The position numbers and the translations under genes were made by a program. Below are positions 1 through 5,074 of a stretch of DNA of 5,832 nucleotides, piece after piece (within the stretch, counting starts at the first letter, position 1; every line of letters begins with the position of its first letter). The notes beneath the pieces are model-generated. The model was not told the DNA's origin and searched no databases. It saw only the letters and a list, made by a program, of their open reading frames with translations. Source of the DNA: Methanobacteriota archaeon (GTDB lineage Archaea > Halobacteriota > Methanocellia > Methanocellales > Methanocellaceae); contig JAEZKS010000298.1 of assembly GCA_023436075.1 (NCBI GenBank), forward strand, positions 1-5,832, in the 5' to 3' direction.

Positions 1-1
1 G

Positions 2-784
2 CTTCATGTCGCTCACCCTGCGAACGCTGATCGCTGGCGGCAGTACTGGGATCAGCGATCGGCGAGCTACGGAAAACAGATCTCGGAGGACGGATCGCTG
101 CGGGAGGCGGTCACAGGGTTCATGACCAGAGAGGGATTGCTGACGCCTGGGGACGACGTGCTGGAGATCGGCTGCGGTCCGGGGGTCTACACGCTTCCCA
201 TGGCAAAGACTGCCCGGTCAGTGACGGCGCTCGACGTCTCGCATGGCATGCTCGACCGGCTGGCCGGAGAGGCTGCCAAACGGGGCATCGACAACATACG
301 CACCGTATGCTCGGACTGGGAGAGCTATCGGGGCCGCAAGAAATATGACCTCGTCTTTTCCGCTTTTTGTCCCGGAGTCGATAGCCCGCAGACGCTGCTC
401 AGGATGGAGCGCCAGTGCCGCAGACACTGCTGCTATGCCACCGGCGGCAGCCTCGGCCAGCCAGCGTTCATGCACCAGCTATGGGAGATGCTGACCGGGG
501 AGCGGCCCAGGCCGCAGGCTGAGCGCCACTTTTTCGCATTCAATGCGCTGCTAGAGACCGGAAGAGTACCAAGCGTCCGGGCGTTCATGTACCGGTCAGG
601 CCGGGTACAGCCACGAGAGGAAGTCGTCCGCAATATGATCCTGTACTTCGACATGCTTCTCTCCCTGGACGAACGGCAGAAGAGAATGATCCGAGAATAT
701 GTATCCGCACATCTGCCTGAAGATTCAGGAGAAGAGGAAGCTGACCGATCCATGTACCTGGTCTACTGGCAGCCCGTACGTTGA
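2..784 (+). CDS. Class I SAM-dependent methyltransferase, 5'-partial at window edge
   Basis: Transfers a methyl group from S-adenosylmethionine to an unknown acceptor; probably cytosolic, as no signal peptide or membrane segment is visible. The Rossmann-fold signature is clear. Counting from the Met at 122, motif I VLEIGCGPG is at residues 13-21, the acidic residue ending strand 2 is in ALDVS (D38), and YDLVFSAF (75-82) matches motif IV. The C-terminal 120 residues are family-variable and probably bind the acceptor. The Met at 122 is unlikely to be the start. The frame is open to the left edge and reads through YWDQRSASYG, a pre-motif-I segment typical of these enzymes, with no start codon visible before the edge, so at least 40 N-terminal residues are missing from a start at 122. 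It ends 37 bases before the TPR gene, suggesting an operon. The family is secure; the substrate (small molecule, corrinoid, protein or RNA) cannot be told. Confidence 0.85.
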   Translation, partial: LHVAHPANADRWRQYWDQRSASYGKQISEDGSLREAVTGFMTREGLLTPGDDVLEIGCGPGVYTLPMAKTARSVTALDVSHGMLDRLAGEAAKRGIDNIRTVCSDWESYRGRKKYDLVFSAFCPGVDSPQTLLRMERQCRRHCCYATGGSLGQPAFMHQLWEMLTGERPRPQAERHFFAFNALLETGRVPSVRAFMYRSGRVQPREEVVRNMILYFDMLLSLDERQKRMIREYVSAHLPEDSGEEEADRSMYLVYWQPVR

Positions 785-807
785 CGCCCGTGAAAACGAT
801 TTAAGCT

Positions 808-811
808 GAGG
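808..811 (+). promoter_or_regulatory. Ribosome binding site of the TPR gene
   Basis: GAGG lies 10 bases before the ATG at 822 and matches the anti-Shine-Dalgarno end of archaeal 16S rRNA. It supports the ATG at 822 as the start. Confidence 0.55.
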
Positions 812-821
812 ACGTAGATTT

Positions 822-1463
822 ATGAGTGTGAAGGAAGACGTGAAAAAAGGAACGCGAGTGAGTGCCCGGCAGGAGAATGCTGACGCCATTGCGCGACGGG
901 GCGATCAGCTCTACAAGAAAGGCGACCTTGACGGAGCGCTGGACATGTATCGCAAGGCGTGCACGCTGAGGCCAGAGAATGCCAGTCTGACCAGGAAGCT
1001 CGCCGGAGTCTTGAAAGAGAATGGCGATCTGTCCGGGGCCATCGAGGAGTACCGGAGAGTGCTCGATTCCGACCCCGACGATCCTGTTGCCCGGAAAGGG
1101 CTTGCGGAATCGCTGTTCGACAGCGATCGCCTTGAGGATGCCACGACAGAGTACCAGGCGCTGGTGACACTGGACACGGAGGACCCATGCGCCCATTTCG
1201 GCCTGGGGGATGCGTACTACCGCCGGGGAATGCTGGATGCCTCTATCGGCGAGGTCAGCGAGTCGATCCGGCTGAAGCCGTCCCACCCATTCTACCATCT
1301 GAGGATGGGTATCCTGCTGGAGACGAAGGGAGAGACGGATGGCGCCATTGCTTCGCTCGAACGGGCGATCGGACTCAAGCCTGACCTGCGAGAAGCCGAT
1401 GAGCGATTGCGTCGTCTCAGGAACCCATCTGGCAAGATGAGAAAAAGAACGAAGACCCAGTAG
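822..1463 (+). CDS. TPR-repeat protein with five tandem tetratricopeptide units
   Basis: A 213-residue soluble protein made almost wholly of tetratricopeptide repeats, which form a helical scaffold for protein-protein contacts. Five consecutive units of exactly 34 residues can be laid out at about 20-53, 54-87, 88-121, 122-155 and 156-189. They show the expected small/large pattern, such as GDLDGALDMYRKA, GDLSGAIEEYRRV and GETDGAIASLERA, and most end in a Pro- or Asp-containing turn. A charged 19-residue leader precedes them. A capping helix and a basic tail (KMRKRTK) follow, which could contact nucleic acid or an acidic partner. The ATG start has a GAGG site 10 bases upstream. It lies 37 bases after the methyltransferase on the same strand and is probably co-transcribed, so it may scaffold that enzyme or its target; this is inference. 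No catalytic domain is present, and TPR proteins of this kind are abundant in methanogens with mostly unknown partners. Confidence 0.9.
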   Translation: MSVKEDVKKGTRVSARQENADAIARRGDQLYKKGDLDGALDMYRKACTLRPENASLTRKLAGVLKENGDLSGAIEEYRRVLDSDPDDPVARKGLAESLFDSDRLEDATTEYQALVTLDTEDPCAHFGLGDAYYRRGMLDASIGEVSESIRLKPSHPFYHLRMGILLETKGETDGAIASLERAIGLKPDLREADERLRRLRNPSGKMRKRTKTQ

Positions 1464-1567
1464 AAACACAGATAACATCGACAACTTTATACAGGGTCTG
1501 CAACACCGGGAATGTTCTATGCCGGCACTGGATGATGTCAATCGTAAATGTTAAACTTTGTCTTTTG

Positions 1568-1580
1568 TTTAAAATTTATC
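1568..1580 (+). promoter_or_regulatory. Possible archaeal box A (TATA-like) element
   Basis: TTTAAAATTTATC resembles an archaeal TATA element. A start of transcription about 25 bases further on, near 1595-1605, would put the 8-bp hairpin and the T-tract inside one short transcript. No annotated + strand gene follows, so if functional it would drive a small RNA. The whole area is AT-rich, so chance resemblance is likely enough to keep confidence low. Confidence 0.25.
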
Positions 1581-1622
1581 AATAGGTTCATATACAGGGA
1601 GTTAAAAAGGTGGTTACTGGTT

Positions 1623-1643
1623 TGTGCCACTTATTGTGGCACA
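1623..1643. repeat. Perfect 8-bp inverted repeat, TTATT spacer
   Basis: TGTGCCAC (1623-1630) and GTGGCACA (1636-1643) are exact reverse complements with 5 bases between them. As RNA it is a stable hairpin with a 5-nt loop; as DNA it is a 21-bp dyad of the size bound by dimeric regulators. It lies 36 bases before the T-tract, so it is not a classical hairpin-then-U terminator. Confidence 0.8.
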
Positions 1644-1678
1644 TGCCGCACACTATGCGTAATACATACCTCAAAACG

Positions 1679-1695
1679 TTTTTATTTTTATTTTT
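1679..1695 (+). terminator. U-rich archaeal-type terminator, (T5A)2T5
   Basis: TTTTTATTTTTATTTTT is three runs of five T separated by single A. Archaeal RNA polymerase stops at T-rich tracts on the non-template strand, often without a hairpin, so this is a good + strand terminator. It could end the methyltransferase-TPR transcript, leaving a 3' untranslated region of over 200 bases, or a local small RNA. Confidence 0.5.
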
Positions 1696-1725
1696 CCCTT
1701 CACTCCATAGCAGAGCAGCTGATAC

Positions 1726-1772
1726 AAGAGACCGCTCCCGGTCGATTTAAGAGACCGCTCCCGGTCGGTCTC
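1726..1772. repeat. Two tandem 23-bp units, each a small hairpin
   Basis: AAGAGACCGCTCCCGGTCG occurs at 1726-1744 and exactly again at 1749-1767, a period of 23. Each copy contains GACCG-CTCC-CGGTC, a 5-bp stem with a 4-base loop (1730-1743 and 1753-1766). The second copy extends into GAGACC (1751-1756) with GGTCTC (1767-1772), allowing an alternative outer pairing. They lie 48-94 bases beyond the stop of the minus-strand secreted-protein gene, so they may be twin 3'-end hairpins of that mRNA. Two copies are too few to call a CRISPR. Confidence 0.75.
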
Positions 1773-1819
1773 ACGCACGGGAGAACATACAGGGCGAACG
1801 ACGATTGCCGGGCCTGTTT

Positions 1820-2293
1820 TCATTCGCTTACCCGACCATAGCTTTGATCAGCTCCTGCGACAGTCTGCGCCTGTTCCAGCTCATGCTGCTTGACCAGCAG
1901 CCATGGGTCATGCATCCCGAATCCGTTGAACCCCAGACCGCTCCCATAGCCCGGGCCCGCGGGCCCGTACATCCCGTATGGGCCATACATTCCGTACTGG
2001 TCGTAGATACCGTAAGGCCCGAAGACGCTGAAAGGATTATAGGGCATGCCTCCGTCCAGCACGGGAGGCAACTTTCCCGGAGCTGGCGCATCTCCCAGCC
2101 CTGCAAGTTCCCAGTATCCCAGGCGTCCGCCGGTGATACCGGGCACTTGGGTGCCAGGAGTGACCGGTGCCTGGCCTCGCTGGAATGCGCCGATCGACTC
2201 CCCGGACGCGGCACCCTGAGCAAACACCGGCGGGACAATCGAGAGCGCGAAAAGCAATAGCATGCATGTGGCCACAAGCTTCCCTGACAACAA
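1820..2293 (-). CDS. Small secreted Gly/Tyr/Pro-rich protein with YGMYGP repeats
   Basis: Unrecognised 157-residue exported protein. It begins with a textbook signal peptide: a short basic n-region with K5, a hydrophobic core at about 11-22 (MLLLFALSIVPP), and a likely cleavage after VFA at residue 25. The mature part is rich in Gly, Pro and Tyr and low in charge. Residues 94-111 are three hexapeptides, YGIYDQ-YGMYGP-YGMYGP, within a wider Gly/Tyr stretch to about 126. The C-terminus (about 130-157) is more ordinary and may form a short helix (VKQHELEQAQ). No catalytic motif is visible; composition suggests a flexible or aggregating wall, sheath or matrix component, which is inference. The start is a TTG, chosen because it gives the signal peptide its basic n-region; a second TTG is the next codon and a later Met is residue 11. 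The upstream GGGGGA is only a weak ribosome site. It is divergent from another exported-protein gene. Confidence 0.72.
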   Translation of the reverse strand: MLSGKLVATCMLLLFALSIVPPVFAQGAASGESIGAFQRGQAPVTPGTQVPGITGGRLGYWELAGLGDAPAPGKLPPVLDGGMPYNPFSVFGPYGIYDQYGMYGPYGMYGPAGPGYGSGLGFNGFGMHDPWLLVKQHELEQAQTVAGADQSYGRVSE

Positions 2294-2333
2294 AAATTTC
2301 CCCCACGATCGTAACAGGCTTTTGCCCGGTAAA

Positions 2334-2347
2334 AAGAATATTTCGGA
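2334..2347 (-). promoter_or_regulatory. Probable promoter (box A/BRE) of the Gly/Tyr-rich protein gene
   Basis: Read on the minus strand, CCGAAATATTCTTT has an AT-rich box A-like core (AAATATTC) next to CCGA. It is centred about 46 bases before the TTG start, which predicts a transcript start near 2313 and a leader of about 20 bases. No other good candidate is seen closer to the gene. Confidence 0.4.
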
Positions 2348-2473
2348 GAAAAAGCGGAAAGAGCGCAGACATGGCTAACCTGTGGCGATTGTCCGGATTT
2401 ATGGCAGACCTCCGATACTCTCAGCGATCAATAAGCCAGTTCACCCGTTTCTCCGCAATTTAAGGCCATTACG

Positions 2474-2485
2474 TATAATAATTTA
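2474..2485 (+). promoter_or_regulatory. Promoter (box A) of the sequon-rich protein gene
   Basis: TATAATAATTTA is a good archaeal TATA element in otherwise mixed sequence. Transcription would start about 25 bases downstream, near 2503, just before the ribosome binding site, giving a leader of roughly 20 bases. Confidence 0.5.
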
Positions 2486-2509
2486 CTCAATCAGTATTCA
2501 TACGGGTAC

Positions 2510-2515
2510 GGAGGG
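2510..2515 (+). promoter_or_regulatory. Ribosome binding site that fixes a GTG start
   Basis: GGAGGG lies 9 bases before the GTG at 2525, close to the ideal spacing. This favours GTG over the in-frame ATG at residue 23, which has no such site and would cut away the basic N-terminal region. Confidence 0.65.
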
Positions 2516-2524
2516 TATCGAGGC

Positions 2525-3679
2525 GTGAGGTCCTGGGGCACGATCAGGCCGGCATTCATAGCTGCGCTTCTCCGCAAGTTACACAGGTATATGGCGGTGT
2601 CTATACTGCTGGCTGCCATTGCCTGTCTCGTCATCCCGATCCAGGTGCTGTCTTACAGGGAGAATATGTACGAGCTGGTCGTCGGCAGTTCGCCGGGCGT
2701 GATTGCCCAGGACCAGACCTTCTCGACTGTCACCAGACAGGACCTGTTCCATACAGCCACGAATGACCGTACTGACACGGAAAGCTTCGCCTTCGATGCT
2801 TCGACGCCAGGCGGAATCCGGCTGGCTCAGACGTCCAGCCTGACGGCTGTAGGCGCCGAGACCGGCTTCTTCCATTCGACCGCTTCTTCGGATATCGTGC
2901 CCCCGGTTCACATCGGCAATGGATTCCTCGGCACTAAGATCGGCGATCCGCTCTGGACGGGAGTGCCCATCTTCGCAGGAATGACATTCCCGAAGATGAC
3001 TAAGAGTGACATAAACGTATTGACATCGACGCCGCAGGAGTTGAGTCCGGTCGGGAACAAGACGAAGGGCAATCCCGTGGGCGATCTGAACACCGGAACT
3101 GCGCAAGCTGCAGGGCGACAGACGGCGAATAATACGACAACGGAACATGACGACACTACGGGCAACAGGAGTAAAGCGGACCTGGCCACATTCAAGCCGG
3201 TCATCAACAACACCTTGAACGATACCGTGATCAGCACGACTGCAGGGAATACCGCAGTCGCTTCGAACGCCACGAGGCAAAATGTGACAGCGGGAAATCC
3301 TACTGCCACAAATGCCACGAAGAACGAGCCCGGGGATGGCGCAGAAAAGCCCTCGCCGGCGCCATCTCTATCGATCAAGCCAGGCGAGCCTTTCTACCAC
3401 CAGCAGAACAAGCCGTTCTCAATATCCCTGACGTCACCATCGGGACCATTCAAGGCAACACAAGAGTCAACCTTGAGCACCACGGGCTTCGACCGTTTCC
3501 TCCGCAATACCGTAGGCCGCAGTACCACAGATAAGGCATTCAGTGGCACCACGTCTTCGCCCACGTACATCACTCCTGATGAAGCCCTGGCCGAACAGAT
3601 ACCGTACGACTTCATCCAGGGCGCGCTGGGCATGACGATGCCAGGCACGCACCTGAACTACAGGGCATGGCCGCTGTAA
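2525..3679 (+). CDS. Membrane-anchored or secreted Thr/Ser/Asn-rich, sequon-dense protein
   Basis: Unrecognised 384-residue protein. A basic N-terminus (R2, R8, R17, K18, R21) is followed by one hydrophobic segment at about 22-43, a signal peptide or signal anchor; the rest would then be outside the cell. The exterior part is low in Cys, poor in charged residues and very rich in Thr, Ser, Asn, Gly and Pro. Nine Asn-X-Ser/Thr sequons (N178, N202, N203, N214, N228, N232, N248, N253, N263) cluster within 86 residues, fitting a heavily N-glycosylated stalk or linker as in archaeal surface proteins. A Pro/Ser-rich stretch follows at about 271-310. The last 60 residues are more mixed and may fold. 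No enzyme motif or known repeat domain is seen. The GTG start is supported by GGAGGG 9 bases upstream. It converges on moeA with a 4-bp gap, so readthrough could produce antisense RNA. Surface location is well supported; function is unknown. Confidence 0.78.
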   Translation: MRSWGTIRPAFIAALLRKLHRYMAVSILLAAIACLVIPIQVLSYRENMYELVVGSSPGVIAQDQTFSTVTRQDLFHTATNDRTDTESFAFDASTPGGIRLAQTSSLTAVGAETGFFHSTASSDIVPPVHIGNGFLGTKIGDPLWTGVPIFAGMTFPKMTKSDINVLTSTPQELSPVGNKTKGNPVGDLNTGTAQAAGRQTANNTTTEHDDTTGNRSKADLATFKPVINNTLNDTVISTTAGNTAVASNATRQNVTAGNPTATNATKNEPGDGAEKPSPAPSLSIKPGEPFYHQQNKPFSISLTSPSGPFKATQESTLSTTGFDRFLRNTVGRSTTDKAFSGTTSSPTYITPDEALAEQIPYDFIQGALGMTMPGTHLNYRAWPL

Positions 3680-3683
3680 CGGG

Positions 3684-4871
3684 CTACTCCATGAAACACA
3701 GGTCGATGCGCTGGCCATCTTTCAAACCTTTACCACCCTCGGGGACGATGAAGTACGCATATTCGCCCTTTTCCGGGGCCGATCCTACCGTGGCCACAGG
3801 GGTCGCTTTGCCGTCGCGGAGCAGGACCTTGACAATCGAGCGTGCTGCCTGCTGTCCTGAAGCCTTCGTCGTCAGCACTGCGCTCTCGCAGGCATAACGC
3901 AGCGGCGGGTACCGGCCCAGCTTCCTGACGGCATGCTGGACGAAGAGCATGGCGCCGACCGCACATGCATCAGGGAAGCCTGGCAAAAAGACAATAGGAG
4001 TCCGTTGGCTGCCTCCGGATACGTAGCCCATGCCGACGGGTCGGCCAGGCCGAATGCCTACTCCGTGGACCACTACTTCACCCATCGAGGCCACGATCTG
4101 CGGCATGAGGTCCCGTTCGCCAACCGAAGTGCCACCGGTAGTCACTATGAGGTCGAAGTCCATCCCGGCAGTGATCGCCTCCTCCAGCTTTTCGCAATTG
4201 TCAGGCACGATATCCCATACGGACGGCTTTCCGCCATATCTTCGCACCAAAAGCTGGCACATCAGGCCATTGCTCTCGTTGATCGCTCCCGGACCGGCTG
4301 CCTGCCCTCGCTCGACCAGCTCATCGCCGGTAGGGATGATCAGCACCCGTGGCTTCTCGTAGACTTCTACGGCGTTCATTCCTAGTGTGGCCAGCATCGC
4401 GATGCTTGTCGGCTTGAGCTGGAAGCCTTCACGGAAGACAATGTCGCCCTGTCTGATGGCACTGCCCCTCGGCGTGAAATAATCGCCCGGCTTCGCCTCT
4501 GTCGTGATACGGATGCCGCCCGCATCAGCCGAAGTATCTTCGACCTGAACGACCGAATCGGCACCAGAAGGCAGCGCGCTGCCTGTGTGTACCCATCGGC
4601 ACTCACCGCGCCCTATCGGTCCTGTCGTCACAAGCCGCAGCAAGGCATCGCCGCCAGCCGTATCGGCAGATCGCACGGCGTACCCGTCCCGGTAGCAGCG
4701 GTCGTAGTGCGGATAGTCCTTCGGCGCGATCACGTCCTGTGATAAGATGCGGTTATCGAGGAAGTCCAGTTCGGCCCGATAAGTCCGTGATACCGGCTGC
4801 ACATGTGCTAAAAAGGCTTCCAGTGCATCTTCCACCGTGGCAAGTCCGGCAGATCTGTTAACGACAGGCAT
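3684..4871 (-). CDS. moeA: MoeA-family molybdopterin molybdotransferase
   Basis: Cytosolic enzyme that inserts molybdate (or tungstate in some archaea) into adenylylated molybdopterin to complete the metal cofactor. At 395 residues it is the usual single-unit length, without a C-terminal PBP-like fusion. Family landmarks in order: RDGYAVR (61-67, with D62 matching E. coli Asp59), TGSALPSGAD (96-105), a degenerate RGSAIRQGDIV (135-145), PTGDEL (180-185), NESNGLM (198-204), TTGGTSVGERD (244-254), IRPGRP (273-278) and LPGFP (296-300). The C-terminal beta domain ends at about 395. Several positions differ from the common pattern: GED is GSA, and KPGKP is RPGRP. The ATG lacks a ribosome site, but a box A-like element is centred 27 bases upstream, which suggests a leaderless mRNA. 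Neighbouring fdhB points to supplying formate dehydrogenase, although a terminator separates them. Family is certain; metal preference and whether it is the main copy are not. Confidence 0.93.
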   Translation of the reverse strand: MPVVNRSAGLATVEDALEAFLAHVQPVSRTYRAELDFLDNRILSQDVIAPKDYPHYDRCYRDGYAVRSADTAGGDALLRLVTTGPIGRGECRWVHTGSALPSGADSVVQVEDTSADAGGIRITTEAKPGDYFTPRGSAIRQGDIVFREGFQLKPTSIAMLATLGMNAVEVYEKPRVLIIPTGDELVERGQAAGPGAINESNGLMCQLLVRRYGGKPSVWDIVPDNCEKLEEAITAGMDFDLIVTTGGTSVGERDLMPQIVASMGEVVVHGVGIRPGRPVGMGYVSGGSQRTPIVFLPGFPDACAVGAMLFVQHAVRKLGRYPPLRYACESAVLTTKASGQQAARSIVKVLLRDGKATPVATVGSAPEKGEYAYFIVPEGGKGLKDGQRIDLCFME

Positions 4872-4893
4872 AGATGTTCATCGATATTGATAA

Positions 4894-4901
4894 CGATAAT
4901 A
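4894..4901 (-). promoter_or_regulatory. Candidate box A of moeA (leaderless start)
   Basis: Minus-strand TATTATCG, preceded by GGAAG as a possible BRE, is centred about 27 bases before the moeA ATG. That spacing would put the transcript start at or next to the ATG, matching the absence of a Shine-Dalgarno sequence. A neighbouring AT-rich stretch (4880-4893) could serve instead. Confidence 0.4.
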
Positions 4902-5019
4902 CTTCCGACGACTGAAAAAGATGCCAGGCAATAGTCGCGGGCCATGTCCTGGAAAATCCATCGCCTGGCTGTGCCCGGGATTCGAAACACGCGCGCGAGC
5001 GGCCGCGGCTCAACCGCCG

Positions 5020-5055
5020 AAAAAGTCAACGGCGGGTCACCGACGGCCCGCCGTT
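5020..5055 (-). terminator. Hairpin terminator of fdhB
   Basis: AACGGCGGG (5028-5036) and CCCGCCGTT (5047-5055) are exact reverse complements, a 9-bp GC-rich stem with a 10-base loop. Read on the minus strand, five T (5020-5024) follow three bases after the stem. It starts 19 bases after the fdhB stop and so probably ends the fdh transcript before moeA. Confidence 0.72.
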
Positions 5056-5074
5056 TGCCGGGAATTACCGGACT

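Larger units (their letters stand above)
1598..1695 (+). ncRNA. Candidate small RNA (speculative)
   Basis: A roughly 100-nt transcript could run from a start about 25 bases after the box A-like sequence, through the perfect 8-bp stem at 1623-1643, to the periodic T-tract at 1679-1695. Promoter, hairpin and U-rich end in this order are what a free-standing archaeal small RNA would show. No known RNA family was recognised. The alternative is that hairpin and T-tract are simply the distant 3' end of the methyltransferase-TPR transcript. Ends are estimates. Confidence 0.22.
1464..1819. other. 356-bp intergenic region, AT-rich left part and hairpin-repeat right part
   Basis: No convincing gene is seen between the TPR stop and the stop of the minus-strand secreted-protein gene. 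The left part (about 1470-1700) is much more AT-rich than its surroundings and holds a box A-like stretch, an 8-bp hairpin and a T-rich tract. The right part (about 1720-1800) is GC-rich and holds two tandem 23-bp hairpin units. The octamer ATACAGGG occurs three times on the + strand (1489-1496, 1592-1599, 1787-1794). An open frame from 1548 to 1841 runs through all of this, but it lacks a ribosome site and looks incidental. Confidence 0.7.

Noticed and set aside
801..1541. 246-residue minus-strand frame opposite the TPR gene
   Set aside because: It is a shadow of the TPR gene, whose five exact 34-residue repeats and ribosome site show that the + strand is coding.
1726..1767. CRISPR-like tandem repeat
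   Set aside because: Only two copies, with a 4-base spacer rather than about 35 bases, and no cas genes in view.
1548..1841. 97-residue open frame on the + strand with a Cys-rich stretch (CATYCGTCRTLC)
   Set aside because: No ribosome site, AT-driven composition at the start and GC-driven composition at the end. It runs through a hairpin, a T-rich terminator-like tract and tandem repeats, and overlaps the end of a better-supported gene.
1805..2260. 151-residue + frame and a 149-residue minus frame over the Gly/Tyr-rich gene
   Set aside because: Neither has a signal peptide, ordered repeats or balanced composition; the chosen frame has all of these features expected of a secreted protein.
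2579..3378. Long minus-strand frames opposite the sequon-rich protein
   Set aside because: They are rich in Arg, His and Val as expected from antisense reading, and have no ribosome site. The + frame has a promoter, GGAGGG and an export segment.
4922..4968. Inverted repeat GCCAGGC/GCCTGGC
   Set aside because: The 7-bp stem has a 33-base loop with no supporting inner structure or T-tract; chance is adequate.
4962..4995. tRNA-like TTCGAATCCCGGGC on the minus strand near moeA
   Set aside because: It resembles a T-loop, but the flanking bases do not form the 5-bp T stem and no acceptor or anticodon arm could be found around it.
4988..5010. CG-alternating run and NotI-type palindrome GCGGCCGC
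   Set aside because: Short GC-rich simple sequence in a GC-rich genome; no further signal around it.
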